DNA of 47,603 nucleotides from Oscillospiraceae bacterium (GTDB taxonomy: Bacteria > Bacillota > Clostridia > Oscillospirales > Oscillospiraceae), in assembly GCA_016296635.1 (NCBI GenBank), contig JAEDIZ010000006.1, forward strand, positions 1 through 47,603. Direction: 5' to 3'. Shown here piece by piece: positions 32,241-39,676 of this stretch; position 1 is the stretch's first letter; every line of letters begins with the position of its first letter. The position numbers and the translations under genes were made by a program. The notes beneath the pieces are model-generated. The model saw nothing but the letters and a program-made list of their open reading frames with translations, was not told where the DNA came from and searched no databases.

Positions 32241-34877
32241 ATGAAAGATTTACCCAAGATCTATGATCCGAAGCAGGTAGAAACCCAGATCTACGATATG
32301 TGGATGGAAAACGACTGCTTCCACGCAGAACCCGATCCCAATAAGAAACCGTATTCCATTGTCATGCCGCCCCCCAATGTTACCGGTCAGCTCCACATGG
32401 GCCACGCTCTTGACTCTACGCTGCAGGATATTCTGACCCGCTACAAGAGAATGCAGGGCTATTCCGCACTTTGGCTCCCCGGCACAGACCATGCAGGTAT
32501 TGCTACGCAGATCAAGGTCGAAGAGGATCTGCGCGTCAACGAAGGCAAGACCCGCTACGATCTCGGTCGTGAAAAATTCCTGGAGCGCGTCTGGGCGTGG
32601 AAAGAAAAGTACGGCAACCGCATCGTGCAGCAGCAGAAGAAGCTGGGAGTCAGCTGCGACTGGTCCAGATCCCGCTTCACCATGGACGAAGGCTGCTCCA
32701 AGGCAGTCCGCGAAACCTTCTGCGAACTTTATGAAAAGGGTCTCATCTATAAGGGCAGCCGCATCATCAACTGGTGCCCGCACTGCCTGACTGCGCTTTC
32801 TGATGCAGAAGTCGAATACATCGACAAGCCCGGTCATCTGTGGTATATCCGCTATCCGCTTTCCGACGGCAGCGGAGACATTGTTGTTGCCACCACCCGT
32901 CCCGAAACCATGATGGGCGATACCGGCGTAGCAGTTAACCCCGAGGATGAAAAGTTCAAGCATCTGATCGGCAAGACCTGCATCCTGCCCATCATGAACC
33001 GCGAGCTTCCCATCGTCGGCGATGAATACTGCGAGATCGGCTTCGGTACCGGCGCAGTTAAAATGACCCCGGCGCATGACCCCAACGACTTTGAGGTCGG
33101 TCTGCGTCATAACCTCGATGTGATCCGTGTCATCGCTGACAACGGCACCATCAACGAAAACGGCGGCAAATACAACGGCATGGATCGTTATGAGTGCCGC
33201 AAGGCCATCGTCGCCGATCTGGAGGCCGAAGGCTATCTCATCAAGTCCGAGCCGTATTCTCACAATGTCGGTACCTGCTATCGCTGCCACAATGACGTGG
33301 AGCCTTTGATCTCTGCACAGTGGTTCGTTAAGATGGAGCCGCTGGCAAAGGAAGCGATCCGCGTCGTCAAGGACGGCACCATCAAGTTTGTGCCTGACCG
33401 CTTCAGCAAGACCTATCTCAACTGGATGGAAAATGTTCACGACTGGTGCATTTCCCGTCAGCTCTGGTGGGGCCATCAGATCCCTGCATGGTACTGCGAT
33501 GACTGCGGTCATATCAATGTTTCCCGTGAGGATCCGACCAAGTGCGAAAAGTGCGGCTGCACGAAACTGACCCGTGACGAAGATGTGCTGGATACCTGGT
33601 TCTCTTCCGCTCTGTGGCCCTTCTCCACCATGGGTTGGCCAGATCTCAACGCCGAAGATCTCAAGTATTGGTATCCGACCTCTGACATGGTCACCGGCTA
33701 CGATATCATTTTCTTCTGGGTTGCCCGTATGGTATTCTCCGGCATGGAGCAGATGAAGAAGGAACCCTTCAAGACGGTCTTTATCCACGGCCTTGTGCGT
33801 GATGACAAGGGCAGAAAGATGTCCAAGTCCCTCGGCAACGGCATCGATCCGCTGGAAATGGCGGACACTTACGGCGCAGACGCCCTCCGCTTCAACCTCA
33901 TCACCGGCAACTCTCCCGGCAACGATATGCGTTTCTATGTGGAAAAGTGCGAAGCCATGCGAAACTTTGCCAACAAGATCTGGAATGCAAGCCGCTATGT
34001 CATGATGAATCTGACCATTGACAAGCCGGGGCTGCCTGATGTTTCCGAGCTGGAAGCAGAGGATAAGTGGGTTCTGACAAAGCTGAACACTTTGATCCGC
34101 GAAGTGACAGAAAACATGGATTCCTATGAACTGGGTGTTGCATCTGCAAAGGTCTATGACTTCATTTGGGATACCTATTGTGATTGGTATATTGAGCTGA
34201 CCAAGGCTAGACTCTACGGCGAAAACGAAGCCAGCAAGCTCTCTGCACAGAAGGTGCTTGTCTATGTGCTCGATCAGATCCTGCGTCTGCTGCATCCGTA
34301 TATGCCGTTCATCACCGAAGAGATCTGGCAGGCAATTCCGCACGAGGGCAAGTTCCTGATGTGCTCCGACTGGCCCACCTTCAAAGACGAGCTGAACTTC
34401 CCGGTGGAAGCAGAACACATGGAATCCGTCATGAATGCCATTCGCGCACTGCGTAACCGCAGAGGCGAAATGAATGTGCCGCCCTCCAAGAAGTGCACGC
34501 TTTATGTGGTTTCCTCCAAGGCGGAAACCTTCCGCCAGGGCGAAGGCTATCTCTGCAGACTGGCATATGCCGACAAGGTCATCATCTGCGACGATGATCC
34601 AGAGGGACATGAGGACATGGTGCAGGTCGTTACCGCAGACGCAAAGCTCTATATGCCCATGGAGCAGCTGATCGATGTGGAAAAGGAACTCGAACGCATC
34701 GCCCGTGAAAAGGCCAACTGCCTGAAGCAGATCGCGATGTTTGAAGGCAAGCTGAATAACGAAGCCTTTATCGCAAAGGCACCGGAAAAAGTCGTCAACG
34801 AACAGCGCGAGAAGCTGGCTAAGAACAAGGCGCTTTTGGAGCAGCTTGAGCAGAGCGAAGCAAGACTCAAAAAATAA
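32241..34877 (+). CDS. valS: Valyl-tRNA synthetase
   Basis: Class I synthetase charging tRNA-Val, with an editing domain that removes mischarged threonine. The 878 residues show PPPNVTGQLHMGHALDSTL (HIGH motif, about residue 48), the editing-domain segments TTRPETMMGDTGVAVNP and GTGAVKMTPAHDPNDFEVG, DTWFSSALWPFSTMGWP, the KMSKS loop GRKMSKSLGNGIDPLEMA, an anticodon-binding domain and a C-terminal coiled-coil arm. Codon choice is strongly biased toward C-ending codons, like tyrS, indicating high expression. Regulation is by the Val T-box upstream through the YcxB-like gene. A terminator follows the stop. Confidence 0.97.
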   Translation: MKDLPKIYDPKQVETQIYDMWMENDCFHAEPDPNKKPYSIVMPPPNVTGQLHMGHALDSTLQDILTRYKRMQGYSALWLPGTDHAGIATQIKVEEDLRVNEGKTRYDLGREKFLERVWAWKEKYGNRIVQQQKKLGVSCDWSRSRFTMDEGCSKAVRETFCELYEKGLIYKGSRIINWCPHCLTALSDAEVEYIDKPGHLWYIRYPLSDGSGDIVVATTRPETMMGDTGVAVNPEDEKFKHLIGKTCILPIMNRELPIVGDEYCEIGFGTGAVKMTPAHDPNDFEVGLRHNLDVIRVIADNGTINENGGKYNGMDRYECRKAIVADLEAEGYLIKSEPYSHNVGTCYRCHNDVEPLISAQWFVKMEPLAKEAIRVVKDGTIKFVPDRFSKTYLNWMENVHDWCISRQLWWGHQIPAWYCDDCGHINVSREDPTKCEKCGCTKLTRDEDVLDTWFSSALWPFSTMGWPDLNAEDLKYWYPTSDMVTGYDIIFFWVARMVFSGMEQMKKEPFKTVFIHGLVRDDKGRKMSKSLGNGIDPLEMADTYGADALRFNLITGNSPGNDMRFYVEKCEAMRNFANKIWNASRYVMMNLTIDKPGLPDVSELEAEDKWVLTKLNTLIREVTENMDSYELGVASAKVYDFIWDTYCDWYIELTKARLYGENEASKLSAQKVLVYVLDQILRLLHPYMPFITEEIWQAIPHEGKFLMCSDWPTFKDELNFPVEAEHMESVMNAIRALRNRRGEMNVPPSKKCTLYVVSSKAETFRQGEGYLCRLAYADKVIICDDDPEGHEDMVQVVTADAKLYMPMEQLIDVEKELERIAREKANCLKQIAMFEGKLNNEAFIAKAPEKVVNEQREKLAKNKALLEQLEQSEARLKK

Positions 34878-34888
34878 GGAAAAATCAG

Positions 34889-34920
34889 AAAACAGCCGGA
34901 TGTTTCATCCGGCTGTTTTT
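34889..34920 (+). terminator. Intrinsic terminator after valS
   Basis: AACAGCCGGATG at 34891-34902 pairs perfectly with CATCCGGCTGTT at 34906-34917 around a TTT loop, with flanking A and T runs. It closes the valS operon. Confidence 0.92.
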
Positions 34921-34969
34921 CTATATCGTTTGGCGTGATTCGACGCATTCTGATATGACATTTTTCTAT

Positions 34970-35004
34970 AATGGACATGCAGGAAACTGCATGTCCATTT
35001 TTTT
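34970..35004 (+). terminator. Second hairpin with T-run just upstream of spoIIAA
   Basis: AATGGACATGCAG at 34970-34982 pairs over 13 bp with CTGCATGTCCATT at 34987-34999, loop GAAA, followed by T to 35004. It has all features of an intrinsic terminator and ends 18 bases before the spoIIAA ATG. TATAAT at 34967-34972 overlaps its left arm but lacks a -35. No sigma-H-type promoter could be assigned. Confidence 0.75.
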
Positions 35005-35022
35005 GAAATCGGGGATGTTTTT

Positions 35023-35343
35023 ATGAATCTGACTAGTTTTTTGCAGGATAAAAGGCTGACGATCGCGCTGAAAGGGGAGATCGATCATCACAGCGCAAAG
35101 GAGGTAATGCGTATCGTAAACAATAAAATTGAAATCTATCTGCCGGTTGTTTGCATCTTGGATTTTCAGGAGGTCACCTTCATGGATTCCAGCGGAATCG
35201 CGCTGGTCATTGCCTGCGTCCGAAGAATGCGGGAACTGGCAGGGAAGGTCATTCTTCGAAATGTATCGCAGCAGCCGATGAAGGTATTCACGGCGTCCGG
35301 AATTGAACGAATCGCCGAAATAGAAGAAAGGAGTCTGGTCTGA
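35023..35343 (+). CDS. spoIIAA: Anti-sigma-F factor antagonist SpoIIAA
   Basis: A STAS-domain protein that frees sigma-F by binding SpoIIAB once dephosphorylated by SpoIIE. The 106-residue protein has the phosphorylation site in DFQEVTFMDSSGIALVIAC, with the conserved Ser near residue 57, and the expected GEIDHHSAKEVMR at the N-terminus. The ATG has GGGGA seven bases upstream. It is the first gene of the classic spoIIAA-spoIIAB-sigF operon, with spoIIAB starting directly after its stop. Confidence 0.95.
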   Translation: MNLTSFLQDKRLTIALKGEIDHHSAKEVMRIVNNKIEIYLPVVCILDFQEVTFMDSSGIALVIACVRRMRELAGKVILRNVSQQPMKVFTASGIERIAEIEERSLV

Positions 35344-35784
35344 ATGAAATCTGAAAACGAAATGACGCTGGAATTTCCGTCAAAATCCGCAAACGAAAGC
35401 TTTGCAAGGGCGGCCGTTGCCTGCTTTGCTGCGCAGCTTGATCCAAATATGGAGGAGCTGAACGACATCAAAACGGCAGTATCCGAGGCGGTCACCAACT
35501 GTATTGTCCACGCCTACCGTGACACGATCGGCATGATCACAGTCCGGTGCCGTATCCTGCCGGAACATGTTCTGGATATTTTGGTAAAGGATAAGGGGTG
35601 CGGCATCGAAAACATTGAGCAGGCAAGAAAGCCGATGTTTTCCACCGGCGGTGCAGACAGAAGCGGCATGGGCTTTACGATCATGGAAAGCTTTATGAGC
35701 GATCTGAAAGTGGCTTCGAAACCGGGAAAAGGAACCACAGTACATATGAAGCGGCGCATTGTAAAACGCGGGGGTAAGGCGTGA
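35344..35784 (+). CDS. spoIIAB: Anti-sigma-F factor and kinase SpoIIAB
   Basis: A GHKL-type kinase that holds sigma-F inactive and phosphorylates SpoIIAA. The 146 residues show N-box AVSEAVTNCIVHAYRD, G1 KDKGCGIENIEQARKPMFST and G2 GMGFTIMESFM, the arrangement typical of SpoIIAB. AAGGAG at 35328-35333 lies inside the end of spoIIAA. Its stop overlaps the GTG start of sigF by four bases, which keeps the three products near stoichiometric. Confidence 0.96.
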   Translation: MKSENEMTLEFPSKSANESFARAAVACFAAQLDPNMEELNDIKTAVSEAVTNCIVHAYRDTIGMITVRCRILPEHVLDILVKDKGCGIENIEQARKPMFSTGGADRSGMGFTIMESFMSDLKVASKPGKGTTVHMKRRIVKRGGKA

Positions 35785-36491
35785 CCGGAGATTTGGAAAC
35801 GCTGATCGAGCTGGCGCAAAACGGAAATGCCGATGCGCAGGAACAGCTGGTAGTGGAAAATTCGGGCCTGATCTGGTCCATCGCCCGGCGCTATTTCGGA
35901 CGCGGTGTGGAGCCGGATGACCTATATCAGTTGGGATGTGTTGGCTTTCTCAAGGCGATTCAGGGCTTTGATCTTTCCTACGGCACACAGTTTTCTACCT
36001 ATGCAGTTCCGAAAATCGCAGGGGAGATCCGGCGCTTTTTGCGTGATGACGGCACAGTTAAGGTCAGCAGAAGTCTGAAAGAACGCGCTGCCGCAATCAA
36101 AATGACAAGGCAGCGGCTGACAGGTATCCTCGGACGAGAACCCGGCATCTCGGAACTGGCGGAAGAGCTGATGCTCACGCCGGAAGAAATTGCCGCAGCG
36201 GAAACCGCCACAAGTGCGGCAGAGTCCATTCAGCGTGAATCCGGCGATGAGGGATTTACGCTGGAGGATGTGCTTTGTACGGCAGGCATTGAGGATTCGA
36301 TTGTGGAATCGCTGTCGCTGCAAACGGCGCTGCAGATTCTTTCGGAGCGAGAACGTCTCGTTCTCAGCCTGCGATATTTTCATACGCTGACGCAGCAGCG
36401 GGTCGCTTCTGTCATTGGAGTTTCGCAGGTGCAGGTAAGCAGAATCGAAAAGAAAGCGCTGGAAAAGCTGAGGGATTATTTTTTGTCGTGA
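35781..36491 (+). CDS. sigF: RNA polymerase sporulation sigma factor SigF (SpoIIAC)
   Basis: The first forespore-specific sigma factor. The 236 residues contain region 2 (LYQLGCVGFLKAIQGFDLSY, TQFSTYAVPKIAGEIRRFLR), region 3 (SRSLKERAAAIKMTRQRLTG) and region 4 (LSERERLVLSLRYFHTLTQQ, VASVIGVSQVQVSRIEKKAL). Its N-terminus lacks the long region 1 of housekeeping sigma factors. The start is GTG 35781, overlapping the spoIIAB stop. A SigG would be similar, but placement after spoIIAA-spoIIAB settles it as SigF. Confidence 0.96.
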   Translation: MTGDLETLIELAQNGNADAQEQLVVENSGLIWSIARRYFGRGVEPDDLYQLGCVGFLKAIQGFDLSYGTQFSTYAVPKIAGEIRRFLRDDGTVKVSRSLKERAAAIKMTRQRLTGILGREPGISELAEELMLTPEEIAAAETATSAAESIQRESGDEGFTLEDVLCTAGIEDSIVESLSLQTALQILSERERLVLSLRYFHTLTQQRVASVIGVSQVQVSRIEKKALEKLRDYFLS

Positions 36492-36516
36492 CAAATGTCG
36501 TCAGATGTAATAAAAT
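36488..36516 (+). promoter_or_regulatory. Promoter for pcrA
   Basis: GTGACA at 36488-36493 and TAAAAT at 36511-36516 are separated by 17 bases. The -35 overlaps the sigF stop. The -10 lies in the left arm of the 19-bp palindrome at 36512-36530. Confidence 0.6.
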
Positions 36517-36530
36517 AGTAATACTATTTT
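36512..36530. repeat. 19-bp palindrome over the pcrA -10 and start region
   Basis: AAAATAGTA (36512-36520) and TACTATTTT (36522-36530) are perfect inverted copies around a single central A. The repeat covers the -10 box and predicted transcription start. In DNA it could be an operator; in RNA it would be only partly present if transcription begins near 36523. Confidence 0.75.
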
Positions 36531-36545
36531 ATGATGGGTGAGCCT

Positions 36546-38981
36546 ATGACGACTGAACTTGAAAACAGATTTCTTGCGGCAAGACGTGCGGTCATTGCGC
36601 GCAGATTTCAGAATCTGAACGATATGCAGCAAAAGGCGGTGCTGACAACGCAGGGGCCTTTGCTGCTGCTTGCCGGTGCCGGCAGCGGAAAGACAACGGT
36701 TCTGATCAACAGAATCGCCAACCTGATTGCCTTCGGTGAAGGTTCGGATTCCTATGAGATCCCGGCAGATGTGACGGAGGAAGATGTGCTGCTTCTGGAG
36801 CAGTATCTCAAATCCGGAGATCCTTCTCTGCAGGGCTGCGCGGAGCGTATCAGCGCACTCAATCCTGCCGCGCCGTGGTCTATCATTGCCATTACGTTTA
36901 CAAACAAAGCTGCAAATGAACTCAAGGACAGACTTCAGAAGCTGCTGGGCGAGCAGGCGCTCAATGTTTGGGCAATGACCTTCCATTCTGCCTGCTGCAG
37001 GATTCTGCGGAGGGATATCGACCATCTTGAAGGATATAATTCCAGCTTTACAATCTATGATACATCCGACTCCGAGCGCGTGATGAAGGATGTGCTGAAA
37101 GATTTCGGCATGGACGAGAAAACCTTCCCGCCCAAGCTGGCGCTTTCCATCATCAGTAAAGCCAAGGACAAGATGCAGAGTCCGGCGGCGTTTTCAAAAG
37201 CGACTGCCTTTTCCGGTGATTACCGGATGGAAAAGATCGCAGAGCTGTACGAGGAGTATCAGAAGCGGTTACATGAGGCCAATGCCTTGGACTTCGATGA
37301 CATCATTCTCAAAACAGTTGAGCTTCTGCAGAACTTTGATGAAGTCCGCGCCTATTATCAGCGCAAGTTCCGCTATGTGCTGATCGACGAGTATCAAGAT
37401 ACCAACAATTTGCAGTATCTGCTTTCCAGTCTGCTTGCCGGCGGATATGAGAATATCTGCGTGGTCGGCGATGATGATCAGAGTATCTACAAATTCCGCG
37501 GTGCGACCATCGAAAATATTCTTTCCTTTGAAAAGCAGTACCGCGGTGCGCAGGTCATCCGACTGGAGCAGAATTATCGCTCCACCAAGGCAATTCTTAC
37601 CGCCGCCAATGCGGTGATCGCAAATAACAAAGGCAGGAAAGGAAAGAAGCTTTGGACGGAAAATGCCTCCGGCGATGCCATTACAATCTATGAGGCAACC
37701 AATGAGCAGGACGAAAGCAATTTCGTTGCCACGAAGATCATTTCCCAGTCCAAAGGACAGAATTTTAAGGATTATGCCGTCCTTTACCGAACGAATGCCC
37801 AGTCAAACGCGCTTGAATATGCCTTTAAGCGCAGCGGTATTCCGTACCGCATCATCGGCGGCACGCGCTTCTTTGACAGAGCAGAAGTCAAGGATATGCT
37901 GGCGTATCTCTGTGTCATCAACAACCGCTCTGATGATCTTCGCCTGCGGCGAATCATCAACAACCCGCCCCGGGGCATTGGCCCCAAGTCAGTGGAAATT
38001 GCGGAGCGGCAGGCAGCTGCGGCAGGCGTACCGATTTACAGCGTGGTTTCCGATCCCTACAGCTATCCCAGTCTTGAAAAATCGGCACAGAAGCTGATGA
38101 CCTTCACCGTTCTGATTGAGGACTGCGCCGAGCTTCTCAAGACTATGACGTTGCCGGATTTCTATGAAGAAGTTCTGATCCGCACAGGCTATATCCGTAT
38201 GCTTGAGAAAAAAGATGATGTGGAATCCCGTACCCGGGCAGAAAACGTCCGCGAACTGAAATCGAGTATCGTCAGCTATGTGGAAAATACGGACAGTCCG
38301 ACGCTTGCCGGCTTTTTGGAAGAAATTGCGCTTTATACGGACATCGAGCAATACGATGAGAATGCGGACGCTGTTGTTATGATGACGATGCATTCGGCAA
38401 AGGGATTGGAGTTTCCGAATGTCTTTGTGGTCGGTGCGGAGGAAGGGCTTTTCCCCGGAAACCGCTGTCTCGGAGACCCGGAGGAGATGGAAGAAGAACG
38501 CAGACTCTGTTATGTTGCTATCACCAGAGCAAAGGAAAACCTCACCATGTCCTGGGCGAGGTCGCGCATGCTTTACGGCCGGACAACCACAAATATCGCA
38601 TCGCGTTTTCTCGATGAGATTCCGCCCTCCTGCGTCAGAAAAGAGGGCGCTGCAAAGCCGAGATACGAAGAGAAACATGATTACGGCACCTTCGGGAGAG
38701 CTTCTATTTACGGAGATTATGATTCCTATCCATCAACGCAGAGTGCGAAGCCCCGTCAGGTAAGCAAGGATTATTCCGCTTTCTCGTCTGCGACGAAAAA
38801 GAAAACACCTGCCATCAGTTTTCAAAAGGGCGATATGGTGCAGCACAAGGCCTTTGGCCGCGGTATGGTGCTGACGGTCCTGCCCATGGGCGGCGACGCG
38901 CTTTTGGAAATTGCATTTGACAATGTAGGAACAAAGCGACTGATGGCGAATACTGCAAGCCAGCACATGACAAAGATCTGA
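36546..38981 (+). CDS. pcrA: ATP-dependent DNA helicase PcrA/UvrD
   Basis: A superfamily 1A 3'-5' helicase for repair, plasmid replication and clearing of RNA polymerase or RecA. The 811 residues show the Q-motif LNDMQQKAVLTTQGPLLLLA, Walker A GAGSGKTTVLINR, FTNKAANELKDRL, Walker B VLIDEYQDTNN, GDDDQSIYKFRGA, EQNYRSTKAI, TMHSAKGLEFPNVFVVG and VAITRAKENLT. The C-terminal beta module (GDMVQHKAFGRGMVLTVLP) is typical of Gram-positive PcrA. ATG 36546 is favoured over 36531 because GGTGA at 36537-36541 is correctly placed for it and 36531 has no site. A yunB gene follows. Confidence 0.95.
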   Translation: MTTELENRFLAARRAVIARRFQNLNDMQQKAVLTTQGPLLLLAGAGSGKTTVLINRIANLIAFGEGSDSYEIPADVTEEDVLLLEQYLKSGDPSLQGCAERISALNPAAPWSIIAITFTNKAANELKDRLQKLLGEQALNVWAMTFHSACCRILRRDIDHLEGYNSSFTIYDTSDSERVMKDVLKDFGMDEKTFPPKLALSIISKAKDKMQSPAAFSKATAFSGDYRMEKIAELYEEYQKRLHEANALDFDDIILKTVELLQNFDEVRAYYQRKFRYVLIDEYQDTNNLQYLLSSLLAGGYENICVVGDDDQSIYKFRGATIENILSFEKQYRGAQVIRLEQNYRSTKAILTAANAVIANNKGRKGKKLWTENASGDAITIYEATNEQDESNFVATKIISQSKGQNFKDYAVLYRTNAQSNALEYAFKRSGIPYRIIGGTRFFDRAEVKDMLAYLCVINNRSDDLRLRRIINNPPRGIGPKSVEIAERQAAAAGVPIYSVVSDPYSYPSLEKSAQKLMTFTVLIEDCAELLKTMTLPDFYEEVLIRTGYIRMLEKKDDVESRTRAENVRELKSSIVSYVENTDSPTLAGFLEEIALYTDIEQYDENADAVVMMTMHSAKGLEFPNVFVVGAEEGLFPGNRCLGDPEEMEEERRLCYVAITRAKENLTMSWARSRMLYGRTTTNIASRFLDEIPPSCVRKEGAAKPRYEEKHDYGTFGRASIYGDYDSYPSTQSAKPRQVSKDYSAFSSATKKKTPAISFQKGDMVQHKAFGRGMVLTVLPMGGDALLEIAFDNVGTKRLMANTASQHMTKI

Positions 38982-38991
38982 TATACATATC

Positions 38992-39033
38992 TGCCGGTGC
39001 CTCCGCATAGCTTTTGCAGAGGGGGTGACGGCA
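38992..39033 (+). promoter_or_regulatory. Hairpin enclosing the yunB ribosome binding site
   Basis: TGCCG at 38992-38996 pairs with CGGCA at 39029-39033, and the inner GCCTCC with the GGGGG of the ribosome binding site at 39021-39025, with some wobble pairs. The site and the A of the start codon would be inside the stem. It might limit translation. Confidence 0.4.
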
Positions 39034-39656
39034 TGAACCGAAAGAAGCGCCGAAGAAGGCGCGTCATTTTGATCGCACTTCTTCTGATTCTTTCGTCGCT
39101 TGCAGCCTATCTTCCGCTGCATGTGTTTCCGTATATCCGGGAAGTGGCGGAAAATCAGGTGGTCAATGCCGTTTCCGGCGCCATCACCGATGCCGTGACG
39201 GAGCAGCTCCGGTTTGGAACGGTGGACTATTCCAGAGTGATCATTCTGGAGCGTGATGTCAGCGGAAATGTTACCGCGCTCCGGACAGATATGGCGCAGG
39301 TTGCAAGGCTGAAGGCGGAGGTTTTTGAAATACTGGACGATCTGGTACTGCAGATCGATGAACGGGAGATTGGGATCCCCGTCGGCAGTCTTGTTTTTCC
39401 GGGACTTTTTGCAGGAAAAGGATTCCTAATTCCGGTGCGCATCATCGCACTGACGACCTCCAACGCCGATTTTTATTCCGATTTTTCCGATGCAGGCATC
39501 AATCAGACCCTGCAGTCGATCAGCATGACCTTTACGGTCAACGTAACGATCCATTCACCTGCGGGAAAGCAGAATGTGGATGTATCCAGCAACGTCATCA
39601 TTGCGCAGACTGTCATTGTCGGGCAGGTGCCGCAGACGATGCTATCTCTCAACTGA
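39033..39656 (+). CDS. yunB: Sporulation protein YunB
   Basis: A 207-residue protein with a strongly basic N-terminus (RKKRRRRR), one membrane anchor (VILIALLLILSSLAAYLPLH) and an extracytoplasmic domain with ENQVVNAVSGAITDAV, IPVGSLVFPGLFAGKGFLIP and INQTLQSISMTFTVNVTIHS, matching YunB, a mother-cell sporulation protein in Bacillus whose exact job is unknown. ATG 39033 follows GAGGGGGTG by about six bases; the open frame upstream has no family features. It sits between pcrA and ligA, and a hairpin covers its translation start. Confidence 0.85.
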   Translation: MNRKKRRRRRVILIALLLILSSLAAYLPLHVFPYIREVAENQVVNAVSGAITDAVTEQLRFGTVDYSRVIILERDVSGNVTALRTDMAQVARLKAEVFEILDDLVLQIDEREIGIPVGSLVFPGLFAGKGFLIPVRIIALTTSNADFYSDFSDAGINQTLQSISMTFTVNVTIHSPAGKQNVDVSSNVIIAQTVIVGQVPQTMLSLN

Positions 39657-39676
39657 ACGAAAGAGGCAATTTAAAA

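Noticed and set aside
32250..34610. 786-codon open frame on the minus strand across valS
   Set aside because: It is antisense to a clear synthetase gene. The biased C-ending codons of valS remove stops from the opposite strand. The translation has no recognisable domain.
34979..35010. Sigma-H promoter for spoIIA (AGGAAAC ... GAAAT)
   Set aside because: The spacing between boxes is about 17 bases, too long for sigma-H, and the -10 is poor. It also overlaps the hairpin.
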